Assembly (NCBI GenBank): GCA_016987375.1
Contig: PJRA01000401.1
Span: forward strand, 1,743,034 to 1,807,033
Length of the DNA: 64,000 bases
Source: Brachionus koreanus
Lineage: Eukaryota; Rotifera; Eurotatoria; Ploima; Brachionidae
Direction: 5' to 3'
The translations under genes were made by a program, and so were the position numbers. The notes under the pieces are model-generated. The model saw only the letters and a list, made by a program, of their open reading frames with translations, made no database searches and was not told the origin of the DNA. The number at the start of each line of letters is the position of its first letter. Position 1 is the first letter of the stretch. Positions 1 to 14,300 of this stretch are shown piece by piece.

Positions 1-751
1 AAAAATAAATTTTTTACATCAGAAAAAAAAACATAACTTAATATCAATTTTATTTTTTGAGATATTCGCTTTTAATTTTTGTCCATTTACTTACGCATCA
101 CCCGTTACTTTTTTAAAATAAATTTAAAAAAATGAGAAAATTCTTAAAAGTCTAATTTATAAAATACAATTTATTTATTGATTATCTTATAAAATTTAAA
201 TAAACAGTTTGACCAATCTTCATCTTTATTCAGTTTTCTTATTTTGTTATAAAGTCATTTTGCGTCATAATACGAAATTCATCGTAAAATTACAGTTTTT
301 TACATTAGCGTAAAATATCGTCAAATCAGTGCTGAATTTTAAAACTTATGATTCAAAATATATCATGTTAAATTATTTTTTCGGCTAGGTTGGCAAAGCT
401 TTAGCTTTAGAATCTGAATGTTAGAAAAAATCTCTTTCTTCTAAAAGAAATTTTTCATGATTCTAAAAAGTTAATGTTAAATTGATAATCTTAGTTTGAT
501 TTTTTCCTAAATATAGTTTGAGACTCTAAGAAACTTTCGATCGGCTAAGACTTTTCTCATCCAACCCTCATGTTAAAACATTTTTAATTTAATTAAAATA
601 TTAATAGAACAAAATTTGACATTTCTGAAAAATAATTATAGAAGAATGAAGAATTCAAACTTCAAAATTCATAGATCCGATTATTTAAATATATGATATA
701 ATTAATTTATGTCAAACAATTTTAAAAGTCATTTAGTTTGAAAAAACTTAC
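1..751. other. Intron continuing off the left edge
   Basis: This A+T-rich stretch lies downstream (minus strand) of a clean splice donor at 751-750 (GTAAGT read on the minus strand). No coding exon, RNA gene or repeat could be recognised here. The rest of the polycystin-like gene (end of the GPS, PLAT domain, membrane segments) must lie beyond position 1. Confidence 0.6.
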
Positions 752-2338
752 CTTTAGCTGACCATTCACCAGTTTCTTTGTCAATGAAGTAACAACCAGC
801 AGTAAAAACTCTAAATGAATAAGCACTAATGTTAAAATTTGGATTTTGGTCATCGAGTTTTTTTGGCAAAATAGATTTGTCAATTATATTCTTCAAACAA
901 TAATCACTAAATTCAATATCAGTTAATTGTCTAAACATAATACCGGCTTGGCTATTATTCAAATACCGAGCAGTTGTTGACATATTGACAAAAAATTGAT
1001 AAAACCCAATACCATTGTATTCAATTGAATCATTTGGACAAAATATTCTATATAAATCAAATATCTTGTCTTTAAAACTCGGATTAGTATTGAATTTCAG
1101 CAATGCCAAAATTGCATTTGATTGAATTTCAGGCTTTATTTGAATATGTATCGATGACCATGAATTCGAGACATTAAAATTAAACCAAATTTTATTCTCA
1201 ATTCCACTCTTTTGATCAGATGGCTGAAAATATTGAAACTCTGGTGAAATTTTACCGGAATCTTTTTTTATTCTAATTTCAAAAAATCTGTCTGAATTGT
1301 TAATTTTTATTTCTTGACTTGATTCGTCAAATAAACTAAGACTAACCAGACTAGAATCTGATAGTTTAAACTGGTCTCCGTTTGTACCCAAAATTGGTTT
1401 TGGCACAGAAAAACTCTGCAACAAAATTCTGTTGTCATTACATATTTCATTTTGACATTTACTTAAATCAGGAAGTTTAAATTGTCCATTTTCTAGATTT
1501 ATATTTTTGCTAACACTTTTTATTGAACTTTTGATAAACTTTAAATTAACATTTTTTGTCTTAACTTCTGATTCTTGATTTAAACCAAGATGCTCTGACG
1601 AAACATTTAGCAATTTATTAAACATATTTGAAACAGTGTTTAGTCCTTCTATTGATTTGTTTGTTGTTTCGTTTGAATTGCTCTGACTAAGAGCTATTAG
1701 AGAGCTAGCAGCTGAATCAATTATTTTGTCTGATGCCGATTTCAATTTACTAAAGCTTGTTTTATCCTTAAACATTGAGAGAGATTCAGTCATTTCTTGA
1801 TTTTTATCAATAGCCACAGACGCTGCTTCAAAAGAAACCTCATCACTATTCTCTGTTAGTTTGGATAAAACTAAAGAAGTAGTTTGTATGCCTGTTAAAT
1901 CACTCACTGACAAACCACTGGATACTTGAATAAACAAAGATTTTATTTGTTTATTGGCGTCACTAGGAAGAGTTGAATTCATTGAGTTAGTGGCATTAGT
2001 TTCATTTATGCTAATATTCATAGGTGAATAAATCATAAAAGTTAGTGAAAGCAAATTTTTTGAAGTTTCTATTTGATCTGAACCAAAATAGGAATCTATC
2101 ATATTTTGACTTTTGGATGTATCTAAGATTTGACCTTTAAATTCAGAAACAAAGCCTGGTTTTTGAACGACTTCTATTTGATTTGGGATTTCATAATGTG
2201 TTGTTGAACCCAGATCGTTGACGATTTCAACAATTATTTTTAAGAAATTTTGGTTTTCTATTGACCCTTCAGGTAGTTTGACTTTCAAAGTACCATTTTG
2301 GTTATTTCCCAGTGGGACATTGGTGGAATTTAAAACAG
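752..2338 (-). CDS. Polycystin-like gene: end of REJ and GAIN domain, last exon in window
   Basis: A single 1,587-nt exon, acceptor at 2340-2339 and donor at 751-750, phase 1 at both ends. The reading frame opens upstream of the first Met-like codon (VLNSTNVPLGNNQNGTLKVK). The last 30 or so codons (CYFIDKETGEWSAKG) match the beginning of a GPS motif: Cys, acidic, Gly-x-Trp, Gly. The second cysteine and the HL/T cleavage site must be in the next exon outside the window. The middle is Ser/Asn/Lys-rich and helical in character, as in the helical half of GAIN domains. Confidence 0.8.
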
Positions 2339-5300
2339 CTTACAAAAAATCAATTAATAGTAGAAATTTGAAAAGATGATTTAATTTTATAAAATTATAT
2401 TTAATAATGGAAACAAAAATGGGATAAAAATTTGCCAAATTATTTGAAAATATTTGATGAAAATTTTTCTTGATTTAATACTCTAACCTTAGCCGCATTA
2501 TTTGAATTTTAGAGAACTGACGTTAAAATGTGATTCTGAATGAAACTTGAAAACTTTTGATAACACCAATTCTCATCAAAAATGGTAAATTTTTGGGATT
2601 TAAAAGATATTTCAGTGTCTAATTCATGGTTTACCTTAAAGCCGGTAAGACAATATAGTTGGAACCAATTTTTTCACTGTAAGATTTTTAAGCTTTTAAA
2701 ATTCAATCCAAATAATGGTTGATTTAAAAAATTTAATAAAAAAAGTTGAAAAGTTGTATGACTTAAAAAATAGTTTAGTTAAATTGTAAATTTTTTTCTA
2801 TAATATTCAGATAGTGCGGTCATTTTGCTCTATACAAATTTAAGATTAGAGAAAAATACTCAATTCAATAGGAAATTTATGGTTGTTTTTGGGTACGAAA
2901 TGGTCAACACGAAATTAACTTCAGTTGAAGATCAAAAGAAATCGCTATAAAGCTAAAGTTGATCATTATAAATATTTTAAGAATAAAATGATTGTTTTTA
3001 TTTTTTTTTCTATTCATTTTGTGCAAATTTGTGTATATTAATAATTATTGAAAAATTACGATGCTACTAAGAAACTCATGAACTTAGAATCATCATTTAA
3101 TTATTTATTTTATTTTTAAAACTGTGATCAACACTTCATATATATATAGTCTTTTGAATGCCTTGATCACAAAGAATTTTTTTTTTTCAAAATTAAAATA
3201 AAAATAAAAAAAGACGGATATATATCATTCGAGTTGATTAAAATAATTCTTTTAAAAAGAAAATGTTTTTTTTGTTTAAACATTTAACTTCTATTGAAAA
3301 TAACAAGCTGATAAAAAAATGATACACAAATGATTAAATAACAAATATTTGATTTTGATGAAGGTTAAGTTTTAGATCCAGTTTTTTGAATAGGATAAAT
3401 TAAAAAATGGGCAAAGTAAAAATTTTGATCAGATTTCATTTTTCAAATTAGATCATTAAATTTTAATGCTAGTTTTAAATTTCTGTCACATTTCAAAGCT
3501 TAAACTTTCAAAATGATTGTAATTAAAAAAAATCCATTGAAAAATAAATTTTTTTTTATGAAATTTATTCTGATAGTAATTCTGATAGAAAAAGCATGGA
3601 TCACTCTTATCTGAACCCATTGAATGCCCTATTGACACCAAAAAGCTTATAATAACCTAATGAATATTTATTTTAATTGCAAAATAAAAACTAAATGACT
3701 TAAAAATTTCAAACTCTTGTATTATCTTGAGTAATAATAACTTCAAAAATTGAATATTAAATTATTTAATAGTAATAATTGAATCATCTTCTCGGTTTAA
3801 AATTGATTTTTAAAAATATTATTTCTTTATTTATTACAATAATTGCAAATTTTTAAAATGAAATCAAAAAAGCTTAAATTGTAATTTAGTTCTTTGACAA
3901 TAGTTCATTTGAGCTAACAATTATTTATCATTAGGCTCAATTTTTTTAAAAATAATAATTGACAATTTTAATAATAAATGTTTTTGAAGTTTAAAATGAG
4001 AAAAAAATTATTTAGTATCAAAATGTAGGCTGAGAATTGTAGAATATTAAAATAAACTTTAATTAATCATAGAATTATTTTGAAATTTTAATATAAATAT
4101 CATTAAGATAGGTCAAGTCTCACCAAAGTAATTTAAACTTGAATTTAAAGTTGGTATGAGTTTAAAGTGGGACCCAATGAGTAAAATTCAAAAAAAAATC
4201 TAAAAATTATAGATTATAAACTATTTTAAATGATATAAATTTTGCAAATAGAAAAACTTAAAATTCTACCAATTCAAATTATAATTATGATCATCAATTT
4301 TTTAATGCCAAAAGTATGAAATTTTTCCCTTGTTATGTTTTTCTAGTTATGACACAAGCATGATTATTTTTGAAATTTATTTTTGAAAAGCAAATTTTAA
4401 ATCATATTTAAAAGATTAGCGTGATTAAGCATTTGTCTGAATAAATAAACTTTTGAATTTAAGACTTTTTGAACGGTATTAAAGGATGCATCTTACACAT
4501 AAATGAATAGAATCAAAAGTTATAATATGTCTTTTAAAATTTTATACCAATTAGGCTTGATTTTATTAATAAGTTCTATTGAAGGAAGTTTTGTTCGTGA
4601 GTTCAAAAACTCTAAACTTTCATTTATTAGCAATGGTTTTATTAAATTAAAATAAATTTATTCTATTTATTAATTTGATTTATTATCCAAAGAAACAATC
4701 AAATTAGAGATAAATGATTCAGTGGTTAGCTTTTTTATGATAGCAGATCAAGGTGGGATACCTAACAAACCTTTTTATACCCCCATATTGAAACTTATAT
4801 CTAATTTGATGGCAAATTTGTCCACAAAATATGAAACCCACTTTCAATTTGCACTAGGAGATAATTTTTATGATGACGGTGTGTTGAGTGTCAAAGATAG
4901 TCGCTTTAAAAGAAACTTTTGAAGATGTTTTCAATCATTCTAATTTAATTAATACTCCTTGGTTCTTATGTTTGGGTAAAAATACTAAAATTATGCTGAT
5001 TATGATTTTTTTTAAAATTAAAAATTAAAGGAAATCATGACTATGGAAAAAGAAATAAAGGAAGCGTTAAAGCTCAAATTGATTATACCTTCAAGTCAAA
5101 AAGATGGATTTTGCCTAGCTTTTTATACGATGTGGAAATTTATTCTAATTCAGAACTGTTGATTAAAGCAGTACTAGTTGATACGCAAAAAATTTGCGAT
5201 GAAGGGAATAAAAATGAAAAGAAAATTTATCTAGAAAAAGTAGCCAAAAAGCTTAACGAGTCTTCGCAAACCAATGCACATTATTTTATGGTATTAGGCC

Positions 5301-8300
5301 ATTATCATGTTTGGTCAATAGGTGAAAGCGGGCCTAAAAAATGTATGCAAAAGAAATTAAGACCAATTCTGCATAGATACAATGTTGACGGATACTTTTG
5401 TGGACATGAGCATTCAATGGAACATTTTACCGACAATTATATGAATAAAACTGTAGAATATCTTGTTTTTGGAACTGGATCACAAATAACAAATCGAGCA
5501 TTTAATAAAAAAAAAGTTGATGCTAACAAAGTGAAGTTTTTTTGGGAAACAAATGAGAGTCTTTATGAAAAGTGTAAAGATTGTTCAAGTGCAGTAGTTT
5601 TGGCCTCAGCTGATAAGGAAAAAATGCGATTTAAGCTTATTGACACAAATCAAAATGAAATATATGCTTTTGAAATAAAATCAAGAAAATCAAAATATTA
5701 AATTTAAACCTATTTTTTAGTTAAATAAATTAGTAATTAATTTTCAGTTAATTTTTGTCTAGTGATTCATCTAACTTATTTTGCAATTTTAACAAAAGTC
5801 TGATAATCTGAAGATAAAAAAATAAAATCTAATTACCAAAAAATAAATAGTTTGATATATATCCACCAGCGTCGATCCAATCGAAGCATTCAATTGAAAA
5901 GTCAGTAATTAAGGCAAATCCTGAATCAGGCTCGATGGTACAAGAACCATTAAAAGGAGGCTTTATTAGAGATAAGAGCATTGTTGAATTTACATCGATG
6001 TAATCGCCTTCTATGTCATACAAGGCTTGAATCATGCATTCAACTTTCCAATAGTAAAATTCTGAGTATTTGGCAAACAGATCATTAGAAATAACAAGCT
6101 CTTTGTCATTTATACCAAATAAAAAATTTTCTTTATCTAAATTTTCAATATTTTTCCAACTGTAAGATGATCCAGACTCAGAAAATTGAACATCAAATGT
6201 GTATAACATGTCAATTGATCCCTGACAGCCGTCAAAACAATCAGTTTTGATTGACAATTGATTTTCAGAAAAAATCCTCACATATTTATGTGAATTTATG
6301 CATAGACTTGAAAATTTACACCTTAATATTTTATTTTAAGCTAAAATTTCTTTTGTTTATTTATCAAATCATACTCAAGTCGTAGTCTTGGTGCACGTGG
6401 AGCAGGAACAACTTGTATTCTAACTAATTGATAAAATACGAATTCATAATATTTGAGAAGAGTAATAAAAGCATAGACCCGTTTAGATCTATAAATTAAT
6501 CCACCGGATAGAATTCTAAGAATTGTTTGTTTTGGATCAATTTCATAGCCACCTTAAAAATTCGTTTTTTAATTTTTCATTAACAAATATTCAAATTTGG
6601 TTGTTTTGAAAATTTTTAAATCAGCAAAATTTTTCCATATATGACAGCTATTGATTTAAATTATTTATACATAAAGTTTAATGGAAATATTTAAATTTTG
6701 CATTTTGATAATTAAAATAATTTTGGAATCTTTTTTAAAAGCTTTCTAAAATAATTTTTGAGAAATATAAATATATGAAAAAGTAAACATCTTTTTTAAA
6801 TCTTAAAAAATTGATCTGCAAAGTTTTTTTCTAAATTAAGAAGAAAAAATTTTTTGAGATAAAATATTTAAAATTGAAAAAAAATTACTTGGCTCAGTGA
6901 AACATTCAGATGATGTGGTCAAATTGTTTTTGTAATCAAATAGATTATTTTTAAGAGTAAAGTTATTTAAGTTTAAAAATGTAAAATTTTCACTCTGGTT
7001 TCTAATAAAACAGAAAAATATAAATTCTAGTTCATCAAAATTTGCTATTTGGTCAAAATCATATGAAAATTTGGCTGGTTCTATATCGAAAGACTGATTA
7101 AATCCGACCTTAAGATAATTAAGATTATTCTCAAGAGTGAAGATTTCAACGCCAGTTGGAACAATTTGAACATAAGCATCGGTAAAGTTGGAAAAAACAT
7201 TGTTAATGTTTTGTATGTAACCTGTATCCACTGTTAGATTTGCCTCCAGTTGTATTTTATGAATACCATACAATAACGTATCATGTGGAATCATCAAATT
7301 TAAAGTTTTTAAACTCGGATTGTTTAAAATTGTTATTTCAGTTTCTGTTCCATTGGAATCTAATCTGAATAGAGTCCATTTAAATGCTAATGAATAAGCT
7401 TCAGAACATTGTGGTGCCACTGTGCCGGATATACTAATTGATTCATTTCTGAATATTCTAAGTGGATGAGAAATATTTGAAAACTTAGATGGAACTTCAA
7501 TCAGTAAACTGCATTCAACACCTTAAAAAAAATATTCAGTATTTGAGAAAATTTTGATTTTTTAAATCAAATGTTAAATTTCATTTTCAAGAAATTTGTT
7601 AATTTTGAAAAAAAATTTTTTTCTAATATAAGTAAATATGAATTCACAGATTTTTTTTAAAATAAACAAAAAACATTGTATTTTGTGAACCGTTGTCTTT
7701 ATTGTTCATGAGGCTAGTATGGTACCTGCGTTTTGGAAAAAAACAAATGTTACTACAATCTAAAAGAAGAAAGGTAGCAAAACAAATCCTGAAAACTACC
7801 GTACAATATCGCTATTTTGAGTACTAGATATCATCACTGAGGCTTTGAATAGAGAATTCAGTGCTGTGGTAGCATTTTTAGATTTCTCGTAGGCGTTTGG
7901 CCGCGTTTCGCATAAGCTACTTAAGATCAAGTTAAAGAGTCATGAATTTACAGGTAACTTTTGGCGTAGCTTGAAAATTTTCTACAAGAAAGGAAACAGG
8001 GTTCAGTTTGTGATTGGTCAGTATGAATTTGATTGGGTTGATGTGCTTGGTTCAGTTTCAGTTCTTGGTCCGTTACTATTCTTAATATTCATAAGCTGTT
8101 TGCGGATGACAGCAATTTGATATGTGTTGTTAGAAATACAAAATCGAATGCTTATTCAAGATGACATTGACAAAATGGAATTCAATGAGTCCGAGTGTAA
8201 AGTAATGTTTATTGGCAACTAAAAGATTGCTAGGCAAGAAATCTCAATGTTAAATGCGAATGATCAGAGTTGAATTAGCTGAAACTTCTACTGAGTGCGA

Positions 8301-11300
8301 TATTGGTCTAATGGTGAACAACAAACTCAAACGGAATGATCAAATTGATAGCTGCATTAAAAATACCAAAAAAAAATGCTTGATATGCTCAATCATTTTT
8401 GCATCTTTACAAAAGATATGATATTTAAAAAAGTATATCATTAGACTCGAACAAGTATAACAAGAATAAAGATGAGCAACGAAACCTGTTCCACGAATAA
8501 GAAGTTGGAATTATGAGTCAAGACTAGCTAATTCGGGTCAAGAAACTCTAAAAGAAAGGCAACAGCGTGAAGGTCTAATCTGATTCAATTTTATAAAATT
8601 TACAACAAAAAAAATCATGTTAATTGGTATTACGATGCAGAACTTATGAATTCATTGAATAATTGAGGACAAAATGGAGGAGTAAGCAAAACATCGCATT
8701 ATCTCGCAGCTTTCTATCAAACCCAGTCGTGAACAAATGGAATCTGCTGCCAACGACTGTTAGAACATCAAGTTCGATCAACCAGTTCAAAAATTTTTTT
8801 TTCAGTTCAAAAACAGACTGGATAATGTCGGAAGAAATAAAAAAATGAAAAGTCTACTAAAGCGGGACTTTCTGTAGTTAGTCTTCCTGCTTTATCAATT
8901 TGTTTAAACTAAATATGACTGTAGAATTTTAACTAATATTATTATTAACATACTTAAATAGCAATTATCTGAAACATCATCCATTAAAGTTGATACAAAG
9001 TTGGTAACACATGAGTCATTTGTTTGATCATAGCTAATATCAAAATTTTTTTTTTCAATATAGGAAAACTGATCCAGGCTTGAATTGTCTTAAAATAAAA
9101 AAATTGTTTTTGAATTGATTAAGATTTAAAAAATAATGTTTTACCTTTATTAATCTGAGCAATGGTTTTAAAGTAAAAAGATGAATTAGCTAGCTTCACG
9201 GAAAAATTGTAGTGAGCCGAAATTGGATATGTTTTAGTTATTTTAACTTTATAAAAAAAATAGCCAGTATCTATTAAAGAATTAATAGAAAAGCGATATT
9301 TATTTTCTGTAAAGTCGATATTAGAAACACTTCCATTAAGATTAAATATTAAATCTCCAAAATCATTTTCTTCATTTAACTCTAAATCTAGAAGTTCATT
9401 TGCCAAATAATTTATTAATGGCACTGCTCCTTTGGGAATTTGAGTTGGTACTTCTAAGAAAATTCGGTTAAAGCCTTCTGTCACCTCCAAAGTAAAATTA
9501 TATATAAAACTTAAATTTGCTTTATTATTTTTCATAAAATATGTTGTGCATCTGATTGTATCTCCACATGTTGATAGTTTTACAAACTTTTTAGAAAAAA
9601 TTTTAAAAATTTTAACTTCAATTTTCTTAAATTTTACAGATAAATTAATTGTTCCATTTTTTTTGGTGAATAATTCAAAGCCTATTAGATTTGCAGTAAA
9701 TTTAAACTCATTATTCAATGACAAAAATAAGCTTGAAGCTGAATAGACTATTGGTTTTGTCGGCAGTGCTGCCACAACAGGTCCGAAATGTTCAAAATAA
9801 AGGCTAGTTGAAATGTTTAAGAGTTCTGGAGACTGACAATCTCCATAATCTATCAACAAAGAGTTCTTATGAGTCTGAGAGTACAAATACAAATTGCAAT
9901 CAAGCGTAAATTTTTCAATTATTTTGCAAATTGTTTCCATACTTTGAGCTTTAGAAAATCAAAATTAATTTTTTTGAATGATGAAAATTTTAGAATATTT
10001 TAAAATAAAAATCTATCTAAATCTTCTATTTTCTTCGAAAATTTTTCACGACATAGTGTAAATGAAAAAAATTTATATTTTGATAGTAAAATTAATTATA
10101 TTCATTTATAGAGATAAACAAAAAAATTCAAAATAAAATAGAAAAAAAAAGAAAGAATATTTTTTTTGAATCCTAAAATCGGACTTAAATTTTGTGAAAA
10201 ATGTCAAAATTAAAACATTTTATGTAATAAAATATTTTAAAAAAATAAATTCCAAAATAAAGCAATTTAAGTTATATATACTTACAGCTGGTAACATTGA
10301 AAGATTTGGTTGAGTTTAAAATGGTGATATTATAAAGGCCTTCAAAATTATATGTCTTATTGAATTTATAATCTTTCACATAAAAATAATCATTAGCTGT
10401 CATAACATTGAAAAGGAAATTAAATTTCTTGTTTGAATCAATTTTTATGATATTTCCAGCATTTAAATAGTAGTCTTCAAAGTAGCTTTCGTTTAAATTT
10501 TCAAGTCCCACTCGACCATTTGTATTAAACAGTATTGATGATATCCAGCCTTGAGGGATTGGCAAATATTCTTTTACCAAAAAATAGTTAAGTCCAAGAT
10601 TTTGTGGATTAAGATGAAAAGTTTTCTTAATGGTTTTTGAAGCAATGAAATTATCTTTAAAATAATTTCCACAACTGTCATCAAATTTACCGTTGCCGCA
10701 TTCAGATATTTGATTCAAATAGACAATAAATGCTCCAAGAACACTGACATAATATTCAAAGCCAACCAAAATTGTATCAAATTTGAATTCAGTATTTGTC
10801 AAAATATATTCGCTAGATAAGGGAATATTTGGTTGTATTGAATCGATTACTTGAGGTATTTTAACTCCAAATCCTCCATAAAGTTCAGCTTTAACTTAAT
10901 TAAAATTTTTAGATAAGTTTTAGCGATGAAAAAAATAAAATCTAAGTATTAATACACTTAGATTTAAAAATTTTGTTATAGATTTTTTAATATTTTGCAA
11001 ATTAGGCTTATTATTATTTTAAAATTAATTTTTTAAATTACTCATAAATAAATAAAGATATTTAAAAAAATAATCAGCCATTGATTACAACTAAAAAGTT
11101 TTATAGTTTTAATTTGACTCAGCTATTTGAAATTTTGAAAAACAAAGAATTTAACTTTTAAATGGGCATAAATATCTAATGATTTTTTTTGAAAATGAGT
11201 AATTTTTTGACCAATTTTGTGGATAAATACTAGCCAAAATAAAAATAACCAAAAATTTGTTAAAAATTTTCTCTAGTATTTGAATTTTGATAGAAAAATG

Positions 11301-14300
11301 GATGTGTTTTAAATCATTTCAAAATTTAGAAAAAGGCCCTAATTCTATTTTTGGTTATAAGTCTAGTCTAACTCTACTTAGGATACATAAGATTTATTTC
11401 ACTATGTTTCAAATTTTGTGCTCTTTCAGAATATATTGATATAAGAATTTTTTAATGGAAGTTTAACTCAACATGTTTAAAAAACGCAACCCCTGCTTTC
11501 AAAGACTACTAAACTTCAAGACCCTCCAGACAAAAAAATTATTTTTTTGCCCCCCACTAATGAAACAGGTTTTATTTGATTTTTTGTATACATAGATTAG
11601 AAATATGCTATCAAAAATGGTCGATTAGTTAGCTTACAAAGTGTCTACTAATTTTTTTTTAGCCACAACCTATAGACTTGACTAAAATTTTGTTGAACAA
11701 TTCTTACTCTAGCCAAATAAATAGACATTATAGAAAATTAATTCAAAATATGAAATTAAAAATTTATTTTTCAGATTTAGTTAAAATATTTTAATGAAAA
11801 TTTGATAAAAATCAAAATCAATCAACTCGGCCCATCAAACAGGTCTCTTCAATGTACCAACAGCGTAGTGAGCTCTTTCTCGGAAAGCAACGCTCCGAGC
11901 TGCAGTGATCATCGAATCGTGATAGCCTATGCCCCTCAGCATCTATACGCAGACCTCGCGAAGATAAAATTTTAGTCTGTTCAGGTCAACTCCGCCATAC
12001 AGTAGCTGCAATAAAACAGCTTGACACCAAAACTCTACTGTACGACATTGACACTAACCCACATAGCTCCATCAATCGTTTCATACAAGCCATTCGAGAT
12101 GCACAAGATCTTCACCAACCTCTCCGTTTCGCTAAAACGCTACTCCGTCTCCGTTCTAGTCCGACTGTCCATCTGCTCAACCAAACTCTCGAAATTGTCA
12201 AGTCATATAAATATCTTGGCTTTGAGCTTGGCTCAGACTCGCTCGACCTAGATCTACACTGAATACGCGTACGTTCAATAATCAGTCCTGTAAAGTTCCT
12301 ACTGAAGCAACTTAAACTCAATGGTGAGAGCATATTGTATCAGTCACCTAACGTATAGCGCCGTAATGCTTACATCAACATCTGCAGCTACTAAATATGA
12401 GATGAACGCGCTTAACTCACGCCTTTGGTGTATAATTGGTATCGACAAGCAAACTGCAGGCTCTTATAAACTACTCCCAGTCCCTGAACTTATTGATCAA
12501 GCCTGCGAACAAATACTCAAAAGAATTCTTACCGACCCAAGCCATCCAATCACCTTCTCTCTACCACGCAACCTTCGTCCAGATGCTCGCTTTCCCTACC
12601 AAACAAGAAAAGCAAACAAGGCTGCCTACCATGATAGTTTTTTACTAAAGTTTCTCAGATAATTTGACCTCGCGAGCCAGCATCTATATTAACTAGTCTT
12701 TAAAACCATTTTTTTATTCTTTTATAATGATTATTGTACAATTAGATTTATTTCCCAAATCAATAACTATTCTTCTTCTCAATAAAACGTTTAATACTCA
12801 TAATCTAATTTAATTTTTTTATTAAATTGAAAAAATCTATTATAAAATTTCATTTTTCATTCTAATAAAACCTTTTAAAAATAAATTTAAATAATTTTTT
12901 TTCTATTTAATCGTCAAAAACCGTGCCTCCCGTTTAAACCCTGTCAAGTTTTAAATTCAAAATTAAAACTTTCATTATTAATTTTAGATTTAAAAATGTA
13001 AACTCAGGTAAAATTTATTTACATGTGAAAAAATTAAAGGCATATTAATATCGGTTTCTTATTTAATATTTTTTTGAGTTTCCATGTATTATTAAATTTA
13101 AAATATAATCATAACAATTTCTAAAAAATTACCATTTAATGAAATGTGGTTCACGTAACAGTCTCCATAATCGACTAAAATATTAGTTGACAAATCAAAA
13201 GTCAATATTTCTGCCACACAACTAAGAGTATTTTTGGGAGTCCGATTTGAATTTGGGCAAGTAAAATCAATCTTTTGAACTAGACATAATTAAAATTAAC
13301 AAAAATAAAAAATAAAAAAATTTCAGAAAATTACTATTAGTGATATTGACACTTTTTGTGACTGAATAATTTGAATTCAAATACCCAGCAGTTAAATTAT
13401 AAGTGTTAATTAAATTAGAGTTATTTGAAAAAAAAGTCTGGTTGAAATTAAAATAGCTTAAATAGTAGAAATTCTTTATCAAAGCATTAAAATAAAATCT
13501 CCAATTTTGCTTATAATTAAGCTTGATTATTCCACTAGATATTAAGTAATCTGATCTCATATAGTTATTTTTAACATCGATTGCAATTGGAAAATTAGCC
13601 CAAATTTCAATAATCTGTCGTTTTTGGACTATTCGCTCATTGCTTAAGATGTGCCTGTTGAAGCCGTACTTTGTTTGGAAAGTTTGCAAATGGACCCTGG
13701 ATGGATGTGTATAACTTGATCTTGATTCTTCGATCCAATCTATACATGAATCGCCATCACCACATGAATTAAAGGTTTTAATCTTTAAAAAGCAATTTTT
13801 AGTATTTATCAAGAACAAGATAAATTCTTAAATCTTACATAGACATAAAGACTTTTAACCGTTGTACTCAATGAATATATGTCAAAACCAATTAGACTAG
13901 TTTCAAATTTAAACTCAGTTAATGCTAAGAGATAATAGCCATCCGCATTAAACCCAACAGGATTTTCTATATGTTGAGGCACATACACTCCAAAATAATT
14001 AATAAGTGAACCTTTAAAGGTTAAAAAATTTAATTTTGTGTTAGAGAACTTTGAGATTATGTATATAATGAATTACAATGAAACTACAATGAATTAAAAT
14101 TTTAAAATAAAGCTAATTACATAAACTAAAAATGATAAATAAAAGAAATTTTGAGTTATAATCCATTTTAGATTTATACCTAAAATAACTGAATATAGTA
14201 AATTATTTCTGAATGAATAATATTTTACATTTTATCAACAATTTTACTATTCATTACGAATTACGAATTTTAAAATGGGTCTTATTATTCCACATTACAG

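Larger units (their letters stand above)
2339..5836 (-). other. 3.5-kb intron of the polycystin-like gene hosting ACP5
   Basis: The donor at 5836 (GTAATT, minus strand) and acceptor at 2339 join codon G|CT. The left 2 kb (2339-4502) is A+T-rich with no recognisable gene. A stretch at 3413-3530 resembles the left arm and centre of the inverted repeat at 14474-14668. The right part contains the phosphatase gene on the opposite strand. Confidence 0.75.

Noticed and set aside
4597..4648. Alternative donor at 4648 (GTTTTA) for ACP5 exon 1
   Set aside because: The GTGAGT donor at 4597 is much stronger, has the same phase, and puts the junction right after the signal peptide.
12021..12333. Separate small genes on both strands in the GC-richer island
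   Set aside because: The island is explained by a decayed LINE on the plus strand; the minus-strand frame is its shadow.
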